A DNA stretch of 9,037 nt from an uncultured Tidjanibacter sp. (lineage in GTDB: Bacteria > Bacteroidota > Bacteroidia > Bacteroidales > Rikenellaceae): contig CAKUKW010000070.1 of NCBI GenBank assembly GCA_934663885.1, positions 1 to 9,037 on the forward strand, given 5' to 3'. The stretch's first letter is position 1. The number at the start of each line of letters is the position of its first letter. Under the pieces are notes generated by a model. The model was not told the DNA's origin. It did not search any database and worked only from the letters and a program-made list of their open reading frames with translations. Of this stretch, positions 1 through 7,199 are shown piece after piece. The position numbers and the translations under genes are program-made.

Positions 1-3000
1 GACGAAATACTGAATTACAAAATCGAGTATCGGTTGGTTGACAACCTCAATCCCCTTATCCCGGAGCCATTGAGAAATATTCGCCTGCGCGTAATTGTTG
101 TATTTTACATATATCTCGCCAACCACTCCTATCTTGGCGTATTCCCTTTCGTATACCGGAATATTATTGAAGTCAGCGACGGCCTGTCGCAGGTAACTTA
201 GCATTAGCTTATGGTCGTTCTTCCGGATCGAGTCGCTGCCGAGATCCATATAATGATCGAAGAGCGCTTTCGTTTCCCCTTTATTCTTTTCCCGTGCGCT
301 TACGGCGGCAAACATCTGCTGCATACCGTCGCCGTAGAGCACAGTATATACCGTGATGTTTACCACTTTCGCCCATGGTATCCGGAATGCCTTCTGATTG
401 TTCTGGAATGTTTTTCCGGTAGTTAGGGCCACGAGCGGGATATCAGTGAACCCCGCCCTTTCCAGGCCCGTCTTGATTTGGGCTATATAGTTGGTGGCCC
501 TGCACTGTCCCCCGGTCTGTGTTATGCCTACTACGATATCTTTCAGGTCGTAATTTCCAGACTTGAGCGCATCTATTATGGCTCCCAGAACGAGTGTCGA
601 AGGGTAACATACTTCGCTGTGGCCGTATTTGAGCCCGGTTTCGGCGGCGTGCCTGTCGGGCTGCGGAAGGTTTACTATATTATATCCGGCGAGCTCGCCT
701 ATTGCCGGCATGAACGGCGAAATAAAATCCGACAGCCACGGCAGGAGTATTGTCTTTTTGCGGTCGTTCTCGGTATAAGGCACGTTGTAACCCCGGTATT
801 CGCCTTTCTTTTTCCCTTCCGCTCCGGCGTTGTGACCGAGGGATTCTACCAGCGACCTCAGCCTGAGCCTCACGGCGCCCGGGCTGGCTATTTCGTCGAT
901 ACGTATAACCGTAAGGTTCTTTCCGGCCGCTTTCAGTATCGACGAGGCCTCGTCCATGTAGAACGAGTCGGGCCCGCACCCGAACGAGTTGAGTTGTATA
1001 AGCTGCACGTTCCGCGGCATTTTGGCTATCTTGAGCGCCGACTGTACCACGCGGTTCGGATATGCCCACTGGGACACGACGTTGAGGTTTTCAAATCCGG
1101 TAATGTCGTCTTCGCGGAACACGTCGTCCGTCAATACGGTAACGCCGAGGTCGCACAGTATCTGCCCGGTTTTCTGGTGGATAAGAGGGTCGGCATGATA
1201 CGGCCGTCCGGCTATAATGAATACCGGCGCCGCTTTAGCAATGGCTTCCTCCAGGAGTCTCTGTTGGAAACCCCTCATTTCCCCCACCACCGCTGCACGG
1301 TTTTCCAGAGCTTTCTTAAACGCCCTTTTGAATACGTTTACCGGAACGCCCAGCCCCTCGAAATATTCCCGGCAGCCGTTGCGAAGTACCTTGTCGTCGT
1401 TGAAACCTATTATGGGTCTGTCGAAGGGTAACCCGTATTTTCCTTCCGGATCGATTGAGCTCCTTATAACATCGGGATAACCGCTTACGACGGGGCAGTT
1501 CCATGAATTAGTGGACGTTCCGAATTCCTTTTCCTCCTTTGGTACCAACGGATAAAATATTCTGTCGACTTTGCTGTCGATAAGCGAATGGAAATGGCCG
1601 TGGACAAGTTTGGCAGGGAAGCATATATTATCCGACATGACGCTGCCTACTCCGGTGCGGTAAAGCTCGAAATTGGATTCGGGCGAGAGGACTGCTTCGT
1701 AGCCGCATTCCGTAAAAAGCGTGTGCCAGAACGGATAGTTCTCGTACATATTGAGCACGCGGGGAATACCGACTTTGCCCCGTGTAGGAGTATCCTTCGG
1801 AAGATTAAAAAGCATTTCGTTCTTCCGGTCGAAGGCATTGTATCCTTTTTCCTCCGTCCTGCCCGAGTTGTGGAATATTTTTTCGCATTTGTTTCCCGCG
1901 TAACTGGTATTTCCGTTGTCGAATACGAATTTGAGTATCGAGCACTGGTTCGTACATCCGTGGCACTGCATGTTTGTAGTGCGCATGGTTTCGACTGCCG
2001 AAACGGCCTCCAAACCGCGGAAAGAAGACCCTTTCCTTTCCGTTTCCCATTGCCTGCGGGAGTATAATGCCGCGCCGAACGCACCCATCAGTTCGGGATG
2101 GTCGGTCGAACTAACCGATTTTCCGGACAGCAATTCGAGGGCCCTGTATACCGCATCGTTGCGGAAAGTTCCGCCCTGTACAACTATATTATCTCCCAAC
2201 TTATCGAGGTTGGATATTTTCAATACCTTGAAGAGGCAGTTCTTCACTACTGAATAGGCGAGCCCCGCGGCGATATCGTCCACCACGGCGTTTTCACGGA
2301 GCGATTGTTTGACTTTCGAGTTCATGAACACCGTGCACCGGGAGCCGAGGTCGGCGGGCCGGGACGAAAGGCATGCCTTGGATGAAAAATCATCCAGAGG
2401 TATGTTCATTGTCGAAGCGAAATTCTGGAGGAAAGAGCCGCAGCCCGCCGAACAGGCCTCGTTAAGTTCTATGTTGGAAATCACGCGGTTATGCACGAAC
2501 AGCGACTTGATATCCTGTCCGCCAATGTCGAGCACGAACGATACCTGCGGATCGACATATTGCGCTCCCGAGAGGTGCGCCATGGTCTCTACTATGCCAT
2601 AGTCGATATCGAGGGCCGATTTCACCAGATCTTCGCCATAGCCGGTGACGGCGGAAGACAGGACGTTAACCGTGGCCCCTTTTTCCGCCCCATAGGCGTA
2701 GAATGCCTTTATTCCTTCTGTTACTTTTTTCAGCGAATTACCCTCGTTAGCATCATAGAAACGGAAAATGATATCGGAATTCCCGTCCATTGCCACTATC
2801 TTGGTAGTAGTGGAGCCTGAGTCTATGCCGATAAAACAGTCTACCGTTTCGTTTTCCCGGATTTCGCGCAGCCCCAGTTTTTTTATATTCCGGTTGGCTT
2901 TCCAGCCCCGGTATTCCGGTTCGCTTCCGAAAAGAGGGGTTAGGAATTCACCTTTGCCGATAGCTGTATTGCGTTCCAGGAGCGAGAGGATACCGCCTAT

Positions 3001-3810
3001 CGTAAACACTGCCGAATCTTCCCCAATATCGAGCGCCGCTCCCCAGGCCGGAAAATACTCGCTGTTGCCGGGAAGGACGAGATCTTCGTCGCGGAGGTTC
3101 AGTATCGTGCAGAATACCTTTCTCAGGGCTGGCACGAAAGTGAGCGGGCCCCCTATACAGAGTACGGGACCGGTGATATCGTGTCCACGTGCGAGGGCCG
3201 TTATACATTGTAGGGCGACTGCGTTAAGCGTGGACGCCGCTATATCCGGCGCAGGCACGTTCCTGCTGATAAGGTTTTGTATGTCGGTTTTGGCGAAAAC
3301 CCCGCAGCGGGATGCGATAGGGTAGATCTTTTCATATTTCATGGCGCAGTCGCCGAGCTCTTCCACAGGGATGTTCATCAGCGAAGCCATCTGGTCGATG
3401 AAAGCGCCCGTTCCTCCGGCACAGCTACCGTTCATGCGAATGTCGGGATGTTTGTCTCCATCGAGGAAAACCATCTTCGCGTCTTCGCCGCCGATGTCGA
3501 AAAGTGTGCGCGTATCGGGGAAAAGTTTGCGGACAAGGTTTACCGAGGCGATCACTTCCTGCACGAACCCGGCGCCTATGTGCTCCGCTATGCCCATACC
3601 TGCCGAACCGGTTATGCAGAGCTCTATTTCGGCATCGCCCACCAACTCTTTTATTCGCGCCAGCTCTCCGATGAGAGTCATCCGCACGTCGGCTTTATGG
3701 CGGCGGTAGGATTTGTGAATTATTTCCTCCTCCGCGTCCAGCAGTACCAGTTTAATTGTAGTCGAGCCGGCATCTATCCCTAACTTATATGTATTAGTCG
3801 CTGTCTTCAT
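1..3810 (-). CDS. Giant acyl-CoA dehydratase activase-related protein (tandem BadF/BcrA-type ATPase + DUF2229 + HgdB-like), C-terminus beyond window
   Basis: One uninterrupted minus-strand frame of 1270 residues starts at ATG 3808-3810 and leaves the window still open. Residues 1-270 and 326-600 are two ASKHA ATPase modules of the 2-hydroxyacyl-CoA dehydratase activator family. Each has a phosphate-1 loop (GIDAGSTTIK at 11-20; GIDSGSTTTK from 328), a phosphate-2 loop (DIGGEDAK at 105; DIGGQDIK at 428), an adenosine loop (GGP near 220; GGT near 545) and cluster cysteines (C130/C169; C453/C492). A linker carries C616, C619, C623 and C642. DUF2229/COG3580 begins near 679 (C730 in NICFPAK, C772), followed by an HgdB/COG3581-like part with C945 (FGCGPD), C1068 and C1103. 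Family members use ATP hydrolysis to drive low-potential electron transfer between iron-sulfur clusters; here donor and likely acceptor are fused. Cytosolic: no signal peptide or membrane segment. Full length is probably about 1400-1500 residues. The substrate is unknown. An operator-like palindrome lies 7 bp upstream of the start; there is no Shine-Dalgarno. Confidence 0.96.
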   Translation of the reverse strand, partial: MKTATNTYKLGIDAGSTTIKLVLLDAEEEIIHKSYRRHKADVRMTLIGELARIKELVGDAEIELCITGSAGMGIAEHIGAGFVQEVIASVNLVRKLFPDTRTLFDIGGEDAKMVFLDGDKHPDIRMNGSCAGGTGAFIDQMASLMNIPVEELGDCAMKYEKIYPIASRCGVFAKTDIQNLISRNVPAPDIAASTLNAVALQCITALARGHDITGPVLCIGGPLTFVPALRKVFCTILNLRDEDLVLPGNSEYFPAWGAALDIGEDSAVFTIGGILSLLERNTAIGKGEFLTPLFGSEPEYRGWKANRNIKKLGLREIRENETVDCFIGIDSGSTTTKIVAMDGNSDIIFRFYDANEGNSLKKVTEGIKAFYAYGAEKGATVNVLSSAVTGYGEDLVKSALDIDYGIVETMAHLSGAQYVDPQVSFVLDIGGQDIKSLFVHNRVISNIELNEACSAGCGSFLQNFASTMNIPLDDFSSKACLSSRPADLGSRCTVFMNSKVKQSLRENAVVDDIAAGLAYSVVKNCLFKVLKISNLDKLGDNIVVQGGTFRNDAVYRALELLSGKSVSSTDHPELMGAFGAALYSRRQWETERKGSSFRGLEAVSAVETMRTTNMQCHGCTNQCSILKFVFDNGNTSYAGNKCEKIFHNSGRTEEKGYNAFDRKNEMLFNLPKDTPTRGKVGIPRVLNMYENYPFWHTLFTECGYEAVLSPESNFELYRTGVGSVMSDNICFPAKLVHGHFHSLIDSKVDRIFYPLVPKEEKEFGTSTNSWNCPVVSGYPDVIRSSIDPEGKYGLPFDRPIIGFNDDKVLRNGCREYFEGLGVPVNVFKRAFKKALENRAAVVGEMRGFQQRLLEEAIAKAAPVFIIAGRPYHADPLIHQKTGQILCDLGVTVLTDDVFREDDITGFENLNVVSQWAYPNRVVQSALKIAKMPRNVQLIQLNSFGCGPDSFYMDEASSILKAAGKNLTVIRIDEIASPGAVRLRLRSLVESLGHNAGAEGKKKGEYRGYNVPYTENDRKKTILLPWLSDFISPFMPAIGELAGYNIVNLPQPDRHAAETGLKYGHSEVCYPSTLVLGAIIDALKSGNYDLKDIVVGITQTGGQCRATNYIAQIKTGLERAGFTDIPLVALTTGKTFQNNQKAFRIPWAKVVNITVYTVLYGDGMQQMFAAVSAREKNKGETKALFDHYMDLGSDSIRKNDHKLMLSYLRQAVADFNNIPVYEREYAKIGVVGEIYVKYNNYAQANISQWLRDKGIEVVNQPILDFVIQYFV

Positions 3811-3817
3811 AATAATA

Positions 3818-3833
3818 TTAAACGTGCGTTTAA
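3818..3833. promoter_or_regulatory. Putative TetR operator O2, upstream of the giant activase gene
   Basis: TTAAACGTGCGTTTAA is a palindrome with perfect 6-bp arms around a 4-bp centre, and it extends by one more pair (ATTAAAC...GTTTAAT, 3817-3834). It fills most of the 28-bp gap between the tetR stop and the giant gene start, 7 bp before the ATG. The same arms with the same spacing recur before tetR at 4468-4483. TetR-family repressors usually bind such palindromes near their own genes, so I infer a second operator controlling the downstream gene. I see no convincing -7 box nearby, so the site could act on an unrecognised promoter or as a roadblock to readthrough from tetR. Confidence 0.75.
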
Positions 3834-3838
3834 TAATG

Positions 3839-4462
3839 TTACTGCGCCTTTATGCCGCTTATTATAAATGCGGCCACGCTTTCCTTGTGTTTATCGAGCA
3901 TCTCCTCGTATTCTTTTTCCCCGAGGTTCAGCAACGATGTCGCTACCGGAGAGAAGATGAAAGGGAAAACGCTCAGGGAGGCGATATTCAGGAGGAAATC
4001 GGATACTGCCATGTCTTTCCTTATTACTCCCTTTTTTTGCTCTTCGTTTATACGGATCGCCAGTTTCGCGTACATTTGATAGGTGTCCCTGAGCCTGAAC
4101 CTCTCCCCTAAAAACTCCGGGTTACGTGTTATTTCCGTGAGAATGAACGCCGGAAGGCGGGGTAGTTCCTTCATAACATCGTAATAGGAGTAAACCCACT
4201 CCCTGATCATTTCAAAAAACGGAAGGCCGGAATCAATAGCAGACAATACCTTTGAAACCAATATATCGAACGACTCTTCGAATATGCTTTCGAAAAGCCT
4301 GTGCTTGGACTGGAAATAATAATTGACCATTGCCGGAGTAATGTTCGCGGCAGCGGCTATATCCCTGACTGTCGTTTCCCTGAACCCTTTTCTTGTGAAC
4401 AGTTCACGGGAAACTTCGACTATTTTGGCCCTTACGTCATTCGGCTCCGTTTTATCGGTCAT
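3839..4462 (-). CDS. TetR/AcrR-family transcriptional repressor
   Basis: This 207-residue protein has the usual TetR length. Residues 10-56 form the N-terminal DNA-binding domain: a first helix (RAKIVEVSRELFTRKGF), then the helix-turn-helix TTVRDIAAAANITPAMVNYYF at about 30-50 and the family's trailing K53 and F56. Residues 60-207 are the divergent, all-helical ligand-binding and dimerisation domain, so the ligand cannot be read from sequence. The ATG lies at 4460-4462, 5 bp from one palindrome, and the gene ends 28 bp before the giant activase gene, with a matching palindrome in that gap. From this I infer that it represses itself and the activase gene, and that an acyl-CoA, fatty acid or other substrate-related ligand relieves repression; the ligand class is a guess from the neighbour. 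No Shine-Dalgarno precedes the start, which is common in Bacteroidota. Confidence 0.95.
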   Translation of the reverse strand: MTDKTEPNDVRAKIVEVSRELFTRKGFRETTVRDIAAAANITPAMVNYYFQSKHRLFESIFEESFDILVSKVLSAIDSGLPFFEMIREWVYSYYDVMKELPRLPAFILTEITRNPEFLGERFRLRDTYQMYAKLAIRINEEQKKGVIRKDMAVSDFLLNIASLSVFPFIFSPVATSLLNLGEKEYEEMLDKHKESVAAFIISGIKAQ

Positions 4463-4467
4463 TTGTA

Positions 4468-4483
4468 TTAAACGATTGTTTAA
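4468..4483. promoter_or_regulatory. Putative TetR operator O1, autoregulatory site before tetR
   Basis: TTAAACGATTGTTTAA has perfect 6-bp arms (TTAAAC/GTTTAA) around a 4-bp centre, and it ends 5 bp before the tetR start codon. It shares 13 of 16 positions with the palindrome at 3818-3833, differing only inside the centre. It begins about 4 bp past the predicted -7 box, so bound repressor would cover the expected transcription start. That geometry fits classic TetR autorepression. Confidence 0.78.
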
Positions 4484-4487
4484 GGCA

Positions 4488-4519
4488 CAAAGGAAAAGAT
4501 AATTGCCGAAGAAACCAAA
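4488..4519 (-). promoter_or_regulatory. Predicted Bacteroidota-type promoter of the tetR-activase unit
   Basis: Read on the minus strand, TTTG (4516-4519) is followed after 20 bp by TTCCTTTG (4488-4495). This resembles the Bacteroidota primary sigma factor pattern of TTTG at -33, a spacer of about 19-21 bp and TAnnTTTG at -7, with one mismatch in the -7 box. Transcription would start near 4482, inside the palindrome at 4468-4483, leaving a leader of about 20 nt. A competing -7 candidate, TATCTTTT, overlaps at 4494-4501. This is pattern matching only. Confidence 0.42.
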
Positions 4520-4564
4520 TTTGCATGGCTGATTTTTAAATTTCGCTCGATTGCCGATATTGTT

Positions 4565-4587
4565 ATATCCACCTTGCGAAAGGATAT
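4565..4587. repeat. Small inverted repeat ATATCC-n11-GGATAT
   Basis: ATATCC (4565-4570) and GGATAT (4582-4587) flank an 11-nt centre, inside which CCTT/AAGG (4572-4575 and 4580-4583) can pair alternatively around GCGA. It sits about 45 bp upstream of the predicted -33 element of tetR. It could be a regulator site or a chance hairpin; no T-run follows it, so it is not a terminator. Confidence 0.3.
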
Positions 4588-4619
4588 TTCATGGCAGGTA
4601 ACGGCACCGGTCAAATAAT

Positions 4620-4653
4620 AAAAACCTGCAAATATTATAACTTGCAGGTTTTT
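4620..4653. terminator. Rho-independent terminator after phoR (possibly bidirectional)
   Basis: A perfect 12-bp stem, AAAAACCTGCAA (4620-4631) paired with TTGCAGGTTTTT (4642-4653), encloses a 10-nt loop. On the minus strand the stem's 3' side runs into GGTTTTTATTATTT, a good U-rich tail, and the hairpin lies 109 bp past the phoR stop. The stem also ends in a T-run on the plus strand, but no plus-strand gene would use it here. It should insulate the downstream tetR unit from pho transcription. Confidence 0.85.
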
Positions 4654-4761
4654 GATAGAATATTTATGCCGGCTTCCGCCGTTGGTTCAATGCGGCTATC
4701 GAGGTAATGCCACCATATATGAAAGAAACCCGAGCCGCAGCTCAGGAGTGATATCCTTACG

Positions 4762-6486
4762 TCACTGTTTCTTTTGCTTCAGATCGAATATGAATTCGAG
4801 CCCCCCCTTGTCCCTGTTCTTCACTGTTATGCTTCCGCCATGGAACAGAACGGCGTTTTTTACTATCGACAACCCCAGGCCGGAGCCTCCCGTATCGCGG
4901 GTTCTGCCTTCCGTAATACGGTAGAACCGCTCGAAAAGCCGCGCCAGCATTGTTTCATCCCCGATACCGACCCCGGTGTCGGCAAAAGAGAGATGGATAT
5001 ATCCGTCTTTTTCTCCCAGTTTCCTGACCTCTATGCGAACGCCGTTTCCCGCATGTCGTATTACGTTATCGGTGAGGTTCCGGAATATCGAATAGAGAAG
5101 GTTGGCGTTGCCGTATATTACCGTATCGGTACCGACATGGGATTCAAAAGTAATATTTTTCTGGCTCAACTCTTCCCTGAGGTCGGTTTTAACTTTCTCT
5201 ACCACTTCCGCTATCCTGACGTCTTCTTTACTGAACGAACCCTGCCCCTGCTCGATCTTGGTAAGCAGGCTCATATCGGAAATGAGCTCCGAAAGGTTTT
5301 TCGTCTGCTGGTATGCCTTCACGAGGAAATCTCGCTCCTTTTCCCGCCCGAGGTCGTTATCGATCACTGTTTCCAGGTAACCCCGGATACTCGTTACCGG
5401 CGTACGGAGCTCATGGGCTATATTTCCGGTCATCTCCTGTTTCAGCCTTCTCGTTTTTTCCTGGCTGGTTATGTCGTTCAATATGATCTCGAAACTCTGG
5501 TCATCGAATATATTAACCCGTACAAGGAAATCCTTACCCTGCTTTGTAACCCTCGTTTCGAAATAGTTTTCATCATCCCTGTTTTCAAGGAATACGCGCA
5601 CGGGAAGGAATGCGTTTTCTTTCAGTATTTCGGCTGAAGACGACACAACATTGCGGCTAAGAGTATTAAGGTATTGCAGGAAAAGGCCGTTATAAAAAGC
5701 TACCGTCCCGTCCGAATCGAAAAAACATATCCCTTCGGCGGAACTTTGGACATGCTGGAGCAGTTTTTCCCTCTCCTGCCGGAGTTGCTCCCCGCTGTCC
5801 CTGACCATGCTGAAATCCCTGGCGATCTGCTGGCTGATCTCGCCGAGCTCATCTTTAGGGAAGCGCGGCATTTCGACATCCTGGCCGCTGTTGCTTACCG
5901 CCAGTGAAAAGTCCCTCAGCTGTCGTACCGATTTTCCGAACCGGCTTCCCGCGAGATATATGAACAGGAAGCCTATAACCAGGAGCCCCGCTATGAAATA
6001 CAGGAATCCGTTATCGGGTTTAAGGAAAGACCGCACCTCTATATCGTAAGGCAGGGCCACCCTTATGTACGAATCCCCGTAATACTTGGCATAATAGAGG
6101 TAGGGCAGGTTATTGGAAGCGGAAGTCCTGATAAATGTACCTTTGCCCTCCTGTTTCGCGCCTTCTATCTCGGGGCGGCCGGAATGGTTTTCCAGGAAGC
6201 TGGCGTCGGCAATGAGGTTATCGTACGCCACCGTACCGTCGAGTGCAATTAGGGTGATCCTGATATTCCCTGGCAGGAGCTCAATCAAGCCCTCCATTTC
6301 AGTCCGGTTTTCCGGCAGGGAAATATATTTGGCGGCGATATCGGCGTAAGAGTCGAGTCTTTCCTCGAGGGCTTCCGTCTTGTATATCCTTGCCCGCTGC
6401 TGTTCGAAAATTACGATGCCGGCGGTAAATAATGCGAATATCGCGAGGAAACTGAACGTAAGTTTCCGCTGGTATGTACGTTTCAT
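4762..6486 (-). CDS. phoR: PhoR-like sensor histidine kinase
   Basis: This 574-residue membrane kinase pairs with the regulator encoded just upstream; its ATG overlaps that gene's TGA in an ATGA junction. Transmembrane segment 1 spans about residues 10-27. A periplasmic domain of about 130 residues follows (28-160), then transmembrane segment 2 (161-180), a HAMP-like linker (181-240), a PAS-like domain (about 245-340), HisKA with the phosphoacceptor H358 in IAHELRTP, and the HATPase domain. The latter shows N470/N474 (N box), DTGVG at 503-507 (G1), an F-box-like FERF near 518-521 and GGSGLGL at 533-539 (G2). All catalytic motifs are intact. From its place after pstAB-phoU I infer that it reports phosphate limitation. 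E. coli PhoR lacks a sizeable periplasmic domain, so this protein resembles the Gram-positive PhoR layout more. The phosphate role rests on context; the kinase assignment itself is secure. Confidence 0.93.
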   Translation of the reverse strand: MKRTYQRKLTFSFLAIFALFTAGIVIFEQQRARIYKTEALEERLDSYADIAAKYISLPENRTEMEGLIELLPGNIRITLIALDGTVAYDNLIADASFLENHSGRPEIEGAKQEGKGTFIRTSASNNLPYLYYAKYYGDSYIRVALPYDIEVRSFLKPDNGFLYFIAGLLVIGFLFIYLAGSRFGKSVRQLRDFSLAVSNSGQDVEMPRFPKDELGEISQQIARDFSMVRDSGEQLRQEREKLLQHVQSSAEGICFFDSDGTVAFYNGLFLQYLNTLSRNVVSSSAEILKENAFLPVRVFLENRDDENYFETRVTKQGKDFLVRVNIFDDQSFEIILNDITSQEKTRRLKQEMTGNIAHELRTPVTSIRGYLETVIDNDLGREKERDFLVKAYQQTKNLSELISDMSLLTKIEQGQGSFSKEDVRIAEVVEKVKTDLREELSQKNITFESHVGTDTVIYGNANLLYSIFRNLTDNVIRHAGNGVRIEVRKLGEKDGYIHLSFADTGVGIGDETMLARLFERFYRITEGRTRDTGGSGLGLSIVKNAVLFHGGSITVKNRDKGGLEFIFDLKQKKQ

Positions 6487-7166
6487 GTGTTTTCCGGATT
6501 GAGCCGGTATCCGTAGCCCGGTTTACTTATGATGAGTGACGCCCTCCCGCCCAGTTTCTTACGCAGGCGGGTAATATGTACGTCCACAGTCCTTTCGGTA
6601 ACGTAGGGGGCATCCTTCCATATCCGGTCTATCATATCTTCGCGGCTGAATATCCTCGACGGGTTGGAAGCCAGGATTTTTATTATTTCGAATTCAGTCT
6701 TGGTCAGGGGAACGACGCTCCCGCCCACGTATAATTCCTTGCCCAGCAGGTCCAGGGTAATGTCTCCTATCGCAACCTTATCTTTTCCTGATTCGGGTTC
6801 GGATGAGGTACGCTTCAGTACTGCTTTTACGCGCGCTACCACCTCTTTTACGGAGAAAGGTTTCGAAATATAATCGTCGCCCCCGACCGAGAATCCTGTA
6901 AGCATGTCGTTTTCGGTGTCTTTGGCGGTAAGGAAAATTATAGGGGTGAAATTCTCCTCCCTGCGGAGTTTCTCCGCCATTTTATATCCCGACATACCGC
7001 CCATCATTACGTCGAGCAATATCAGCGAATGGCCGCCGTCCAGTTTACGCAGGGCCTCCTCGGCGGAATATGCCAAGTCGATCACGTAGCCTTCGTTCGA
7101 CAGGTTGAACTCCAGTATTTCACAAATGTCGCGCTCGTCGTCGACTATCAGAATTTTTTCCTGCAT
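6483..7166 (-). CDS. phoB: PhoB-like OmpR-family response regulator
   Basis: This protein has 227 residues, typical for the OmpR/PhoB class. The receiver domain (1-120) has the acidic pocket D9/D10, the phosphoacceptor D52 (LILLDVMM), the switch threonine T80 (FLTAKD) and K102 (SKPF). The C-terminal winged-helix domain (about 128-223) shows the usual end of the recognition helix, TERTVDVHITRLRKKL, and the wing GYGYRL. It should be phosphorylated by the kinase whose start codon overlaps its stop, and then bind promoters of phosphate-starvation genes. It starts 49 bp after phoU, with a TATCTTTG box in that gap, so it may be expressed both with the pst genes and on its own. The PhoB role comes from its position; the family assignment is certain. 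Confidence 0.94.
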   Translation of the reverse strand: MQEKILIVDDERDICEILEFNLSNEGYVIDLAYSAEEALRKLDGGHSLILLDVMMGGMSGYKMAEKLRREENFTPIIFLTAKDTENDMLTGFSVGGDDYISKPFSVKEVVARVKAVLKRTSSEPESGKDKVAIGDITLDLLGKELYVGGSVVPLTKTEFEIIKILASNPSRIFSREDMIDRIWKDAPYVTERTVDVHITRLRKKLGGRASLIISKPGYGYRLNPENT

Positions 7167-7191
7167 GGTTCAGAAATTTATACCGTAACTA

Positions 7192-7199
7192 CAAAGATA
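7192..7199 (-). promoter_or_regulatory. Bacteroidota-type -7 box upstream of phoB
   Basis: On the minus strand the site reads TATCTTTG, an exact match to TAnnTTTG. It ends 25 bp before the phoB ATG, giving a leader of about 20 nt. No TTTG or TTG occurs at the expected distance upstream, where the sequence is still the end of phoU and its short gap, so the promoter would be weak or activator-dependent. It may allow basal phoBR expression independent of pst transcription. Confidence 0.4.

Larger units (their letters stand above)
4463..4761. other. Intergenic region between phoR and tetR
   Basis: This 299-bp gap holds, in minus-strand order, about 108 bp of phoR 3' untranslated sequence (4654-4761) in which I see no gene, the hairpin terminator (4620-4653), a small inverted repeat (4565-4587), the predicted tetR promoter and its palindromic operator. 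It separates two independently regulated units. I see no tRNA, small ORF with a credible start, or insertion-sequence remnant. Confidence 0.6.

Noticed and set aside
478..1431. Long plus-strand open frame (317 codons) opposite the giant activase gene
   Set aside because: The minus strand here encodes recognisable, continuous DUF2229/HgdB-like sequence. The plus-strand translation is low-complexity, Arg/Tyr/Val-rich and lacks any family motif. It is a shadow of the codon bias of the real gene.
1..3810. Possible frameshift or decay in the giant gene
   Set aside because: I read the minus strand in one frame from residue 1 to 1270. There is no internal stop and the domain motifs stay in frame, so the gene is intact as far as the window shows.
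2322..3810. Tandem ATPase modules as a recent gene duplication
   Set aside because: The two modules share motifs and spacing but differ widely elsewhere in protein and DNA sequence, so the duplication is ancient and a family trait.
4660..4740. GGTTCAA string resembling a tRNA T-loop
   Set aside because: The flanking bases do not form a 5-bp T-stem and there is no matching acceptor stem, anticodon arm or D-arm on either strand.
4774..5637. Long plus-strand open frame (287 codons) opposite the sensor kinase
   Set aside because: It lies antisense to intact HisKA and HATPase motifs, has no recognisable domain and has no start context of its own.
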